Source: Hetaerina americana
Taxonomy: Eukaryota > Arthropoda > Insecta > Odonata > Calopterygidae
Length of the DNA stretch: 64,000 nucleotides
Assembly: GCA_022747635.1 (NCBI GenBank)
Contig: JAKTNV010000027.1
Location: forward strand, 4,080,501-4,144,500
Direction: 5' to 3'
The position numbers and the translations under genes are program-made. The first letter of the stretch is position 1. Each line of letters opens with the position of its first letter. The notes under the pieces were generated by a model that saw only the letters and a program-made list of their open reading frames with translations, searched no databases and had not been told where the DNA came from. Shown here piece by piece: positions 11,321 to 22,911 of this stretch.

Positions 11321-12161
11321 CGGCCGGAAATGTGCATCTGCTTCGGTGAAATAACGTCGATTCGTTCCGATTGGCTCTCTTCAGAAGCATGGATATATTT
11401 GACAAAATGCGCCAATATATAAATGAATATTTTTGATATAGTACACTAATAGAATGTCATACATATTTAAGGCTATCATACAAAAAAACTCAACCTTTTG
11501 GAAATTTATAACAAAACTTGCAAACTATTTGTAGAACTATAGATGCACGATTTATCTGCTAAATATTTGTCGATGGAAATTGTCACTCTAATCGAAATAT
11601 CAAACCAATATGTTTATTTTAACGGAAATATTACGCGTTTTGAGGTAAATAATAGTTTTCAGGCCTTATCTATCCGTTTAACAAAATGTTTCGAAAATAA
11701 TAAATTCACATCAGTTCAAAAATGTACATTTAATGCACGACTCATTGAATGAAATCACATTGAACTAAATGTGATCGAAGATTTCCTCCCGTACTCTTAC
11801 CGAGTGATAGTTCTCAGTTTCTCGGAGGTAAGGTCATGAATGGTTAAGGTTGGGACAATTTGAGTCAGTGTCCATAGCCAAGCGCAAATTCTGCTTGCCC
11901 AGACCAATCCTGCTCTAAGGTAACATCATGTTTCTAGCAATAAAAAATCGCATTACCTGAAAAGTGTTTCCTTCTTAACATATTGAATACACTATTAATA
12001 TAACGTGAAGATGGGCACTGAAGCCTGTGATAGGGAGGGGAGAACATGCGATGGCATGAAAATATGTAATGCGGAGCAGAGGGAGGGAAAAAGACATTGC
12101 GATGCGGTTGCGGTGCGGTTCCAATGCGGTTGAATGCATTAAGAATTCTTCCTTCAAATTA
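11321..12161. other. Unassigned AT-rich spacer
   Basis: No recognised feature. A 69-codon frame at 11543-11752 has no motif. Purine-rich imperfect repeats of ATGCGGT occur near 12095-12130. Confidence 0.35.
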
Positions 12162-12500
12162 CAAGGTTTGCATAAAAAGTTTTGGTAACAATTGTCTCTT
12201 GACGTGCGTTGCGTGAAGTGCTGAATTCAGACCGTCAGTTGTTAAATGTGCGCATGATCGCAGATCGTGTATTGGCATTGATAAGATTGATCGCTAATTG
12301 GCGACGATTCCCCAACCCCCCTTACAGCCCCGACTTGGCACCAGCAGGCTTCTCCCTATTCACTATAAAAGCGAAAACCTCACTCCACCAAAGGACACCA
12401 CCAACATGGGGCCACCTCCAACTAAGTGCCGTCATCAAAGAAGCAAAACGCGAATGGATTATTGTGCGCCAAAAAGGAAATGATAACAGACACATTTGTG
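12162..12500 (+). mobile_element. Mariner miniature (family R, copy 2), truncated
   Basis: Begins with the family terminus ACAAGGTTTGCATAAAAAGT at 12162. It continues through REVLNSD and the MIADRVLAL second-HTH remnant, then jumps to the third-aspartate block (RRFPNPPYSPDLAPAGF, about 12300-12350), where the Asp is lost. The right terminal repeat is missing; the copy fades out near 12500. Confidence 0.75.
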
Positions 12501-13610
12501 TGTACAGGTTGTGTGTTTGGTTACATTCGCTGTTTCACAGTTGCATGGTCAAAGTTAACAGCTACCGTGGACCGGAAGAGAAAACGGGGGAGTGCTCAGG
12601 GGGGAAGAAATCTCTCGATCTCTCGTGTGACTTTCGTAAAAAAGCGCTGCGGACGAGGTAATGGGAAATGGCGATCCCCATTACCTGGGGCCGGCATCAC
12701 TACTAATCCCTGGATAATAAGCAAATCCGAACTGAATGCTTTGGTCCAGATAGGAGGTGCAAATTTATTGGCTGCTTGCAAACTCTTCGCTCGGATTCGT
12801 GTTTTCGTTCCTGGCTTTAATTGGAGAGATTTAGTGTGAAATCTTTCGGATTTCCACGCTTTGACTTTAGTAAATGTGGACCGACGCATCCGAAATCATA
12901 CGGGAAACGACTCCGGGACAGAGGGAATGATAATTACTCCGGCTTCCATGGATGTCGAGGCGTTGACGTGAGCCAATATTTATGGCTCAGTTAGCGAGTT
13001 TGCTGGGGGGGTATTTATGTGTAGTATGGCGGCGTGCCTCGCTGCCGAGGGTGAGCGCACATTTAATCAAAAGGAACGCAGACGTGAAAAATGTTGGTGC
13101 GAGCGACCCAACTATGCGAGGTGAGTTACTCGGGGTAATGAAAATCATACGTTTGATAAACCGTGGTGACACTTGGAACAAGTAAAGAGGACGTGTATGA
13201 AATAAAGATAAACACACTTTCGATGTTGACATCAGATGTTTTCCTTTGAAAATTGAACATCTCACTTTCTCTCAAATTGTATAAAATTGCGAATCCCCAA
13301 AGTAAATGTATATCTTTGACCAAAACGCTTGGTATGTAATCGGACTAAATTATCAGCATTTTTAAGGATTTACGGGCGACGTCCGGCAGATGAACAAGAT
13401 TTCTTCTTGCCCTTCAAGGCCGACTTGAATTCAATTACATTCTTTGGTCGATTATGGTTCTTGCAGGCCGATCAGTAGCGGAAATCAATTACAGCTTCAA
13501 TCGACGAATCACAATTGCCTATTTGCGTCAAACTCAACTTGAAAACTGCATTTAGTTTAAATGGCACATCTATCGCGAATGAGGTAAGCGATTAGCGTAA
13601 CGTCTGAATA
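12501..13610. other. Unassigned spacer
   Basis: Several overlapping frames of 65-137 codons on both strands, none with a recognisable domain. No repeat family matched to the rest of the window. Confidence 0.35.
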
Positions 13611-14542
13611 TACAATGGGTGTCCCAAAAGTAGTAGGACTTAGTCGATTAAAAAAATGTATTGCCAGAATTGACACATTTACCAAATTGTCTACAAAGGA
13701 GCGCCCTTGTGCGTCCACACACCGCTGCCAGCGGACATTCAACCCCTCGTACGCTTTCTGGAAGGCGGTGCCTGAAATACTGCTGGGCTCCCTCCTCACG
13801 GCCTGTTGTAACGTTTCCACCGAGCCGTGGTGACCTCCTTTCAGCACGGATTTGAGAGGGTGGAGGAAGAGAAAGAAGTCTGGTGGGGCAACGTCAGGGT
13901 TCTAGGGTGACTGGGGCATGGCCGAGAAGCTCTTGGCAGATCCGCGCGCGAGTTCTCTTTTGTTCTTTGTCCGAGAGCACTCGCGGCACCAACTTCGCAG
14001 ACACACCTTTCTCATGCCTGTGTATTCACTCACAATTCGATGAACATCATTTTTAGGGATGCCAAGTTCATCAAAAACCATGCCAACACTTAAACTGCGA
14101 TCCCTGTCCAACAAAGCCTTCCCTCTTGCAAGGTTTTCGTCTCTCTTTGAGGTTAAAAGGCGTCCTGAACGTTCAGCGCTTTCAACATATTCTCTACCCT
14201 TCCGAAATGACTAGTGCACTCAAAACCCGACCTACCCCTGGCGTTATCACCATGAGCTGCCTTTAGCATGGCATGAGTCTCTCTCCCAGTTTCGCCCAGT
14301 TTCAGGCAACATTTTATGTCGTAGCGCTGTTCCAATAACCTGTTCATGACGAAACGTAACGATGTCAAGCTGTAGAGGTTTCGCAAACAAACTATTCGTA
14401 CTCCGCAAAGGTTGGGAGCCAACGGCCACCGGCCTCCAGCCTTTCCCGAGACTCCCCTCCCTCGAACCCAGCCAGAGAAACCGCCGCCCGTCCGTCTATC
14501 CGGGAAAATATAAGTCCTACTGCTTTTGGAACATCCCTTGTA
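13611..14542 (-). mobile_element. Mariner, internally deleted (family P, copy 2)
   Basis: A 932-bp element starting TACAATGGGTGTCCC and ending GGAACATCCCTTGTA, with TA at each border (13611-13612 and 14541-14542). Minus-strand remnants in order are: first HTH (LEQRYDIKCCLKLGETGRE, about 14300-14370); second HTH (LDRDRSLSVGMVFDELGIP, about 14055-14115); and C-terminus (FQKAYEGLNVRWQRCVDAQG, about 13700-13770). The catalytic core is deleted. It keeps the second HTH better than copy 1 does. Confidence 0.88.
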
Positions 14543-14569
14543 TAAACGGCGATCAAATTTAAAAAACTA

Positions 14570-15322
14570 CGAGGGTCATCCGGAAAGTAGTACCCGTTCG
14601 TGAAATAAAGACACAAAAGTAAATATTAACAAACATAAAAAATTTTATTTGAAAGAGGATACTTTAAACTACTTCTCAACATAATCTCCAAGCAAATTAA
14701 GGCATTTGTCATAACGTGTGACAAGTTTCTGTATTCCTGCTGCATAGTCCTTCGCCGCCAGCTCATTGAGATACGCGAGGGACCCATCTTGCACAAATTT
14801 TTGCATAATGCAGATGGTGTTTAACAATTTCATGAACAATTGTTCGAGAAACATTGGGAAAATGCTCACAGATGTCATCAATTGTGACGCGCCGATCGTT
14901 CCTCACGAATTCGTCAACTGAGCTCACCAGTTGGTCTGTAATGACAGACGGTCTCCCCGAACGCTCATCGTCGTGTGTGTTCCCCCTCCCCATGTTGAAG
15001 TTGCGACACCACCGCCGAACAGACGACTCGTCCATTACATTGTCTCCATACACCTCCTTTAATTGGCGATGAATATCACATGGGCGAACGTTTCTTGCAT
15101 TGAGGAATTTAATCACTGCCCTCACTTCACAACTGGCGGCGTTCTCAATTTTTTTAAACATTGTAAACAATCACAGAAACAACACAGGCAATGCTAGCGT
15201 CACGCAACTTGGCTCAGAGAAGGCAGACAAGCCACTGAAGCTATCTGACCTCGTCCAGCGGCTACTCGCGTCGTCAGCACTTCATGCGGCACGAACGGGT
15301 ACTACTTTCCGGATGACCCTCG
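14570..15322 (-). mobile_element. 753-bp mariner derivative (family Q, copy 2)
   Basis: Flanked by TA at 14568-14569 and 15323-15324, with matching terminal repeats (CGAGGGTCATCCGGAAAGTA and its complement). It differs from copy 1 at very few positions and has no length change, indicating recent transposition. It lies only 27 bp from the end of family-P copy 2. Confidence 0.94.
14763..15170 (-). CDS. Mariner transposase DNA-binding half (135 aa), copy Q2
   Basis: The same product as in copy Q1, with the usual mariner linker (DDERSGRPS). Both helix-turn-helix segments and the linker are open and end at the same stop. The catalytic domain is removed by the family's shared deletion, after which the C-terminal remnant continues in another frame (14669-14730). 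Conservation of this frame in three copies may simply reflect their youth. Confidence 0.72.
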   Translation of the reverse strand: MFTMFKKIENAASCEVRAVIKFLNARNVRPCDIHRQLKEVYGDNVMDESSVRRWCRNFNMGRGNTHDDERSGRPSVITDQLVSSVDEFVRNDRRVTIDDICEHFPNVSRTIVHEIVKHHLHYAKICARWVPRVSQ

Positions 15323-15994
15323 TACCTCTACAGAGAAAATGCTATCGATCAGTACCTACCAACCAACGTGTCAACGTAGAACGTACAACCACCACATTAA
15401 GGCCGCATTCCATGGGATGGGATTGTGTCTTGTGCTAGGAATAACAAATAATTTAAAGCACAAACATTTATTGATTTCAGGTGATATTTATTTATTTATA
15501 ACCGATTTTCAATGTTAAATATCACCGTCAAATCTCGAGTTGATGTATTATATTTACCGTGGTTTTTTCGTTCATAGGAAATCGTTGAAGTACGTTTTAA
15601 AAATGAAAATATTTTTTTATTTACAGCTACTATGCGATTATGCTCAAATTCATTTAGAATGTAATTCGCAGTCAAAACCCAAGACGAATATAATTTGCAG
15701 TCATGCTCAAGACGACATAAATATAATTATAAAATACACCTGATTATATTTTGAGTATGCCACTGATGAAAATTGAAATTTAAATACAGTGCTGGATTGT
15801 TTATGCAACAAAATGTCTGTCCCTGTTTTATTACATTGCATACTTTGAAAGGGTAGTCTAGTTTGTGATCACCCCCTGCCACACATCATAGTGGTGACTC
15901 GTAGGGTACTAAATAAAGCTAAAAAAAACTAAAAATTTAAATTTAAATAAAGGTCGCGTGACGAGGGCGCAGGCCTTCTCTGCCTTCTATTATT
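15323..15994. other. Unassigned AT-rich spacer
   Basis: No gene or known repeat recognised. The longest frame is 67 codons (15540-15743) and has no motif. Confidence 0.35.
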
Positions 15995-16690
15995 GCTCAT
16001 CTACATCATCAATACCCTGCGAGCCACCAAAAAGGTGTGTGGCAGGGGGTACAGCACCAGGAGGAAAAGGTAAGGGATGAGGGGGTTAGAGTTTTTCAAA
16101 TGGATGGGGAAAGAGGGGGGGAACCTGCAAAAAATACATATAAATATACTAGAATAACCATGCGCAGTCACTACCTTGTAGGTTAATACTTATTGTGTCG
16201 AGCTGACTCCTGGGGGATCTCGACTAAAAGCATTCTGGCCTCTTATCGTTCTTGGAAAAAATGACATTTTAAACCTGTCAGTCTTGCAGTCTATCTCTCT
16301 AATCTTATATTCGTGATCCCCCGACCGTCATACGTTGGGGTTCGTATAATGTTCTTGATGTCATCGGAAAAGGACCCATCTTTAAATGTTTTTAATAAGT
16401 GTAATCTATATTGTAAACGCCGCTGTGTAAGGGAATCCCAGCCTAATTTTCCAGCAAAGTAGTTACATTACTGTTAGGTGGAGCCTGACTAGGGCAAGAA
16501 AACATCGTTCCTTCACTTTTTCGTCGCATTTACCTAGCACTCGTTTTAAAAATTGGAATTTTTTATTAGCGCGACCGCATATTTCTCGTATGTGCTTTCC
16601 GCAAGACAGACCGTGAGTAATTGTTACACCCAAGTATTTAAAGGAATCTACCCTCGGGATTTCTGTTTGTTTCTGTGAGTACTCAGCTGC
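15995..16690 (-). mobile_element. LINE tail, CR1/L2-like, minus strand
   Basis: The minus strand encodes the late RT block VDSFKYLGVTITHGLS (about 16625-16670), IREICGRANKKFQFLKRVLG, and near the end CKTDRFKMSFFPRTIRGQN (about 16240-16290). Its 3' UTR carries the CCCCCTGCCACACACC / TCGCAGGGTAT hairpin module (16010-16050) and a GATGTAGATG-like end. The terminal peptide matches LINE-C at 11.27 kb, so they are related. Confidence 0.75.
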
Positions 16691-19600
16691 TCACTTGTGG
16701 CAGAGACCTCCTGCGTAGGATGTCACCAGTGCCATTCCTTGGTGAAGTGGCTGCAAACTATTTTCTTTGAGTCAACCGTTCCTTTCCTAAAGCGATTGAT
16801 GGCCCTCTGGCTCCCCATTCAATCCTTCCGGCTCTTCCTTCTCATGCCCTCACCACCCCTCGGTGGGAAGTCCGTCCTTACTGCCTCCATGCCTTCGGTG
16901 TCATCGAATTGCTATGGAGGGCTTTTCCTGATAACGATCAATGAACCATTCCGTTTCCTTGAAAAACTCCAAGTACTTCATTGTCTTAGCCTTAGTTGGC
17001 CTTTCAAACAGACACTTTTTTCACATTATGCTTTCAATCCCTGTCACACCCTCGCGTTTTGCATCTAGGACCCTTGGGGTCTGTTGGTCCGCTTCAGTTC
17101 CGACTCGTCCGTTTTTAAGGGTTTTTTACACGACTGTTGCAAGAACGCGTGCCATGTTTTGTGAAAACTGCGTTCGAGCGCATGCTCAGTGCTGCCAAGT
17201 GGTCCACCTCTTTTTTTTTACCTCTTTTTCTTACCTTGCGTTTAAACAAACGAGAGTTTTTGGAATATAATTTATATGTATAATATAAAAAATTATTGAA
17301 AGATATGATATTAATAGTTGAATGCCTAGTATACAATAGAATAAATTAATCATGTAAATGGAAAAATCCTCTTGTGATGTGTCGTTTAATTAAAGAATGA
17401 GACGTGAAAAAGGTTGAGAAGCACTATCATAGATAACAAAAGCCTTTCCGACACTTCTGGACTGAGTTAGAAATAGTATATTTGCCCAATAACCATGTTA
17501 ATTTCCCAAAATACTTAATCTTAGCAAAAGTATGGCCACTCTCCTTAATCTAAACCTATCTTAATCTACGCAATGCCACGCGAGGTGGTACGGGGGCGTG
17601 TGGCAGGGAATGTTAGAACAATTGTCACAAAAATATTGAGAAATAAGCCAGCAAAAGGGCGATTGGTACTTGCAACATGTAAATCTTATCCTGTGAGATG
17701 TGTGGCGAGAGATGTCATGTAAGCAACCATTTGGGTAATTGTTGACTCTTGGCGTTCCTTATCTTTCTTTGCTCTCGCGAAGTTTGAGAAGTGGTGCGTG
17801 ATGTTTTTTGTGGTCACGAATTGTGCGAGGGGGAAATATCTTTTCTTGAGTATGTCAATCACTATGTTCCGAAGTCTATGCCCTTTGACCTCTCGTGGTG
17901 TGATTTGAGGATAGAATTCTCCCTTTTTGGTGCCAGGGTTTAACTAAAATGATTTGAAGTCATTCGAGAATCCGGCAGTTTAGGTTTATGCAATCTTCAT
18001 CCTTCGCGTTCAAAACAACACTTGGAGTTTATAATTCATGAATTGATTTTCACCTTAATCCAATGCAACGCATATTTTGAATCACTAAAGAAAATGGCAT
18101 CACAATTTTTCCACACTTTTATTTGGAGGCTATTTGAGGCTATCTTGTTGGGTATATTTATTCGCAATATAAAAGGAAATTATTTCTGTCAATGTTTTGG
18201 CAGGAATAATTTTCTTAAATCCTTTCGCTGCCGAATTTTTTTTCCTTTCATATCTCCGATAGTATGCTGCCAAATAATGATGCTTTGAGAGTATTACTGC
18301 ATTTTTTGCCTTTGGAATATAATCTTTGGGAGCAAAATATAAGATGTTGAATCTTTTCCGTCAGGATTTGGAATTGTGACGCCTGTCTTTTTTCCTGTGA
18401 CATGACAGATATTTCGTGGACAGGAAGAAATAAAAAAAGTTATTGACCCGAGCAACAGGAAACATTACACATTTTTATCGAGTAAATTCATTGATAATAT
18501 TTATATGTCAAAATGGAACTTTTCCAACTTTCAACCTTGGTATAAACCCATGAAATCATTTAAAACGAACGGGGAATTTGAAGAACTTTTTTATCTGACA
18601 CGAATTTATTTTTGTGGGACACCATTTCATTGTCCCCATTTAAACATGTAATAATTGTCACTCACGTATGATCCGAACCGTTGCACGGATATGGAATCGA
18701 CTTTACTTCTGTCCACTATTATTCACACGCGGATTAAGAGAGTGCGCTTCGGTCCTTTGGAATGTGTTTACGATGGAAACCCATTTTCGCCTCCGACTCA
18801 TCCTCAGCTGGGCGAACGCCACTCCGGGAAAGAAGAGGTTTATCAGAATACTATGCTAGATAAAACATTCCAGAGGAAATCGGTATGATAATATTCTTTC
18901 ATTTCGCCTGGCAGATTCACACAGAAAAATATTTAACACAACCGAGGGATGCAAAATGATATCTTAAATGATTACACTCTGCCGTAATCATTGATCATAA
19001 AACGGAAAACCCCAAAGAATATTTAATATTAGTACTGGTCACATAAAATTTTCTCAAAAAACCTCTCTTCGATGGAAAATCAAAAATTCTAGACCGGGAA
19101 CCAGATTAGAACTGTTTAAGGCGAGTGTGGGGGAAAAGAGAACGTGACAGATCAGGGGAAAATGGGAAGCGCACCCTTTTCGGCCTCTTGGGTGTGTTTG
19201 TGAAACGGTGACCCTCAATCACACACAAACAATGCATGAATAAATAAAAGAAAACAGACTCACCACCACTCGATCACCATAGGGTTTGTGTTAAGGAATG
19301 ACGGTCACTCTCGTGAATCGCATTCACACACACACACACACATTCAGAGTTCGCAAGGATAGTTGGCACGTTCATTTCAAGTTTACAGCCTTTCTTCAAT
19401 TTGTCGGCGAAATGGGAGGCGGGTAATCTTTGGCTTTTTGCATCCCTGATTTATTTATTTTGGTGCACCCTCTCGTTTGTTTTGCATTATATTAACTCAA
19501 TTTGAGGCCATATTCATTCAAAATTCTTAATAAACTATTAACAATAGCGATAAGGAATAACATAAATTCAGCTGTTTGGCCAAGACACCTGCTCCGCGCC

Positions 19601-20861
19601 TACGAATATCGAAAGGGCAGTATGCCGTTCAAATGAATCCGAGAGCCAAATGGCTTCCGTGCGGGATCGATCGATTCCCGGTCTTGCGAAATGCGTGGAC
19701 GGTGGGGACGAGGGGGTGCCGGCGTCGGCAAAGAGAGTTTTGGAAGCCGAGCTTAGTAAATTACAGCTTTCATGTCACAAATTAATTATTCATGGATAGG
19801 TTCCCGCCCGCGAACGCATTCTCCTGCTCTTGGACATTCTTCATCGCTTCGGCTTGTTTACGGCGTTTCGCGGCGGAGGGAAGTTTTTCCGAGTCGTTAA
19901 TAATTGCTTTTGGTACCACCTCGAGAAACTTCTACTCGACTGTTTTGAAAACAAAGTTTTAATTACTGTAATTAGTGAATTTTTAATTGTTTATTTTTTT
20001 TAAATTCGTGATTGAAGATTCCTCGTATATTAAGTAAGATTTTCCAGCGTTTCGAATTTATCTGGATACCCCGCAATGTGGTGCGTAGGATGCAGGTGAT
20101 GGTCTATTTTCAAACCTTTTGACCGTTGGTAATGTCTTTCCAGGGTTTCCCCCCCACCCCCGCCTTCCATCCAATTTCTAATTGCTTCAGAGAAGCGGGC
20201 CGTAGTTGGATTCGCTCTCTTTCTTTCGATGGGTGACGCCGACGGAGAGCATTCCGAAGATAAGGGAAAGACTAAGAGCATGACAAATATTAGGAATCCT
20301 ATCAAGGCGACTGCTTTAAATGCGACTGATAAATCCCGGAAGAGTCCCATGTTCAGATTACGCGTCAATATTTTGGGAGTATTTCCCTTAAGAAGGTTTA
20401 AAGATGCATCGACTGCAGTAAGATGGAACAAATCCACCAATACTTTGACGGGCACTTGGAAAAATTCTCAGTATTCCCAAAAACCTGCTGACCCAGTATT
20501 TCTTAGTAGTATAATGACCTTCTCTCATAATTAGCAAGAATTTACCAGTTAATACGCAAGGCTTAACAGAAAATCTATCGCGTAAGGTACAGTTCGCTTT
20601 TCTTTTAAGCGGCGCTATTAATTGAAAGGAAAGGAGTGCAAAATCAAGCACGAACTGCTTGCAATTCGATTTTGACAAAAGTTTTGACTGAATACCATGG
20701 GCCACGTTATTATATAAGGTCTTCAAGTCTTGGACTAAGGATGAAGTAATGAACTAACTTCAAGGCTCTTTATCTCTCTTCGAATGAAAACAAAGGTTTG
20801 GCAGTAATAGTGCCATTGTATCGATTAACGTACATTTAATGGGAGACCTACGCCGAAATGA
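16691..20861. other. Unassigned sequence; short CA repeat at 19326-19343
   Basis: No host exon could be supported. The 16697-17068 frame is a plus-strand reading with no motif. The opposite strand contains a possible zinc-finger-like remnant (see findings). A LINE-tail-like hairpin piece occurs at 17583-17615 (GTGGTACGGGGGCGTGTGGC). A short (CA)n run is at 19326-19343. The rest of the stretch shows nothing recognisable. Confidence 0.35.
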
Positions 20862-21430
20862 CGAGGGCTGACCATAAAGTAACTTACGCTTCGGCCTAGC
20901 GTGGCGGTGGCTAGAGAGCTAGAGCCACCACCATCTTGGTGTGTCTAAACATCCCTGCTACACTCAGCACTACTCATCCTGCAGTGGTGGTAGTGTGTGT
21001 GCAGACTGTGGTGTTTCTTCTTCTACTTTGCTCACATTGCGAACTGTTGAAATGGTGTGCGCTGCGCAAGGAAAATCCCGCGAGTTGTGAAGTACGATCT
21101 GTTATTGGGTTTTTATTGGCAAATAACTAACACAAGACAACTGAAATTCATAGGCGACTGTGTGAAGTGTGTCCAGAGACGAAATAATGAGTGAAGGTGG
21201 AGTGGGGCAGTGGTGCCTTCAGTTTAAAAATTACTAAAGCACCAAAGTTCACGACGAGGGCACCGCCGTGGTCGGCCCAGTCTTGTGACAGGTGGCAGAT
21301 GACCTCAGAGACGGAATAGAAAAGCTTGACTATCGTTGTGATAAATTCCTCCGTTTGAATTACGACTTTATAGAAAAAAAGTTCCATTGAAATGTATATA
21401 ATAAAACTCTGTCTTGTCATTAGTTTAACA
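20862..21430 (+). mobile_element. Mariner relic, internally deleted
   Basis: The left end CGAGGGCTGACCATAAAGTA is mariner-like and resembles family Q (CGAGGGTCATCC..). Frameshifted coding remnants include ENPASCEVRSVIGFLLANN with IHRRLCEV (first HTH, about 21070-21170), GGVGQWCLQFK (about 21196-21230) and the C-terminus LDYRCDKFLRLYDFIEKK (about 21330-21385), typical of the mariner terminal 'YDKCLNL.GDYVEK'. The catalytic domain is missing. The right terminal repeat is not clear, so the end is approximate. Confidence 0.7.
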
Positions 21431-22082
21431 TTTTATTTCATACCGTAGGGTACTTTCTGGACAGCTTTCGTCTTTCACTGGGAGGATCGTATTCCCCTGG
21501 GGTCCTCAAAATGCACGAGGTACGTCTAAGTGTGTTGTTATACGCCTTACCGATCTCTTCCAACCATTTCATCCGAATGCAGGCATATCTCACCCCTTCT
21601 CCTCATCTTATTTAATAGATCCGTTACACAGAAATTTTGAATGCGTTTTCTCAACCTCGGGGCCCGAAGTTAGGGTCACGCCCAAGCGAATAAATAGACC
21701 TCGAAAGGTGTTCTCCCATCGAGGCGCTATGGTTTGAATGCGTTTTGTGATTTTCCTTCTCACGCGTGTAATAAAAAGGCTCCTTAATGTGGTGGGCAAC
21801 TATACAAGACGCCGAGAAGACCGCAAACCGAATTAAATTCATTGAAGCAATATCGAATGCATCAAGAGAGTCTAACGGAATAGCAATTGGACGACTCGTT
21901 GCTCGGGTGGAGACATTATCAGAAGTGGTACAATTGAAAGCAGTTGAGACAATGGGTAAAGACATGAACGAAGCAGAATGAAAAGCGTTGTTGCCGTGGA
22001 CGTGACGATCGGAAGGCAAGGTTATCATCGTTCAGACTCACAGTCGCTTTGAATGATGAGAAAGGACTGATTAATATTTGGT

Positions 22083-22240
22083 GGTTCCTTAAGGTGGGGA
22101 TGGCTATTGACCGGAGGGTCCGGGTTTGATTCCGGGTGATGCCAGCAGGAGACATCTGGCGGGCGAGCGACGGGAGTCTTAGACCATCGCCCGCAGATTG
22201 TCCACTTGTGGGCGAGGAATGAAGAGGTTGGGGAAAGTAA
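22083..22240 (+). repeat. Possible tRNA-derived SINE fragment
   Basis: Contains GGGTCCGGGTTTGATTCCGG (about 22113-22132), which resembles a tRNA T-arm/B box (GGTTCGANTCC) with an upstream tRNA-like segment. The following GC-rich part is not shared with the other SINEs here. No direct repeats were found, so the call is tentative. Confidence 0.35.
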
Positions 22241-22332
22241 TGGCGGAAAGATTCAGGGCACTTGCGAGCAAGACTCATTTCAGAGACAATGTTCTGACCT
22301 GCAAATTTGCGTAGCAGTGCTATACACTAACA

Positions 22333-22911
22333 CAAGGTTTGCATAAGAAGTACCCGTGAAAATGTTTTTGAGGTGTGCGTGAAGTGCTGAATTCCAAGTG
22401 CCGGAAGTGTGCGCATGATCGCAGATTTCATTGGCATGGATAAGATTACAGTGCACACCATTATTATCACTGAAAATTATCACCGATGCGAAAGATCTGC
22501 GCTTAACTCGTCCTCCCGAAGGTCTTTGGACGGACGATCAAAGGAGCAGTGTCGAGAGTGTCTGCTTACGAAGACATTCTGCAACGACATCGCGACGATT
22601 CCCCAACGCCCTTACAGTCCCGACTATGCACCAGGAGACTACTATTCCTATTCCTAAAAGTCAAATCTTTCCTTCCTCAAAGGACACCACCATGGAAACC
22701 TAAGTGCCGTGAAAGAAGCTTGCACGCGTACCCTTAAAGACCTTCCAGAATCCAATACCTACCAGGGAGCCTTCGAGCCATGATAAAGCCGCTGGAAATA
22801 GTGCGAAGGCACTTAAGGGATGTACTGAATGAAGAACTTTGAGGCATTGTAGCAATATCTGAAACAAATCTATTATCATCCGAAACTTTTCCCGATTATT
22901 TTTATACAAAC
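22333..22911 (+). mobile_element. Mariner miniature (family R, copy 3)
   Basis: One of the most complete family-R copies. It starts CAAGGTTTGCATAAGAAGTA and ends with a TTTTTATACAAACCATG-type right end, giving about 580 bp. It encodes MIADFIGMDKITVHTIIITEN (second HTH, about 22413-22475), VSAYEDILQRHRDDSPTPLQ (about 22557-22612) and a frameshifted third-aspartate block, YSPDYAPGDYYSY (about 22612-22650). The C-terminus is near 22780-22830. The first HTH and first two catalytic Asp are absent. Confidence 0.83.

Noticed and set aside
16697..17068. 123-codon plus-strand ORF as a secreted or membrane protein
   Set aside because: No signal or domain. The hydrophobic composition reflects antisense reading of a likely transposon relic.
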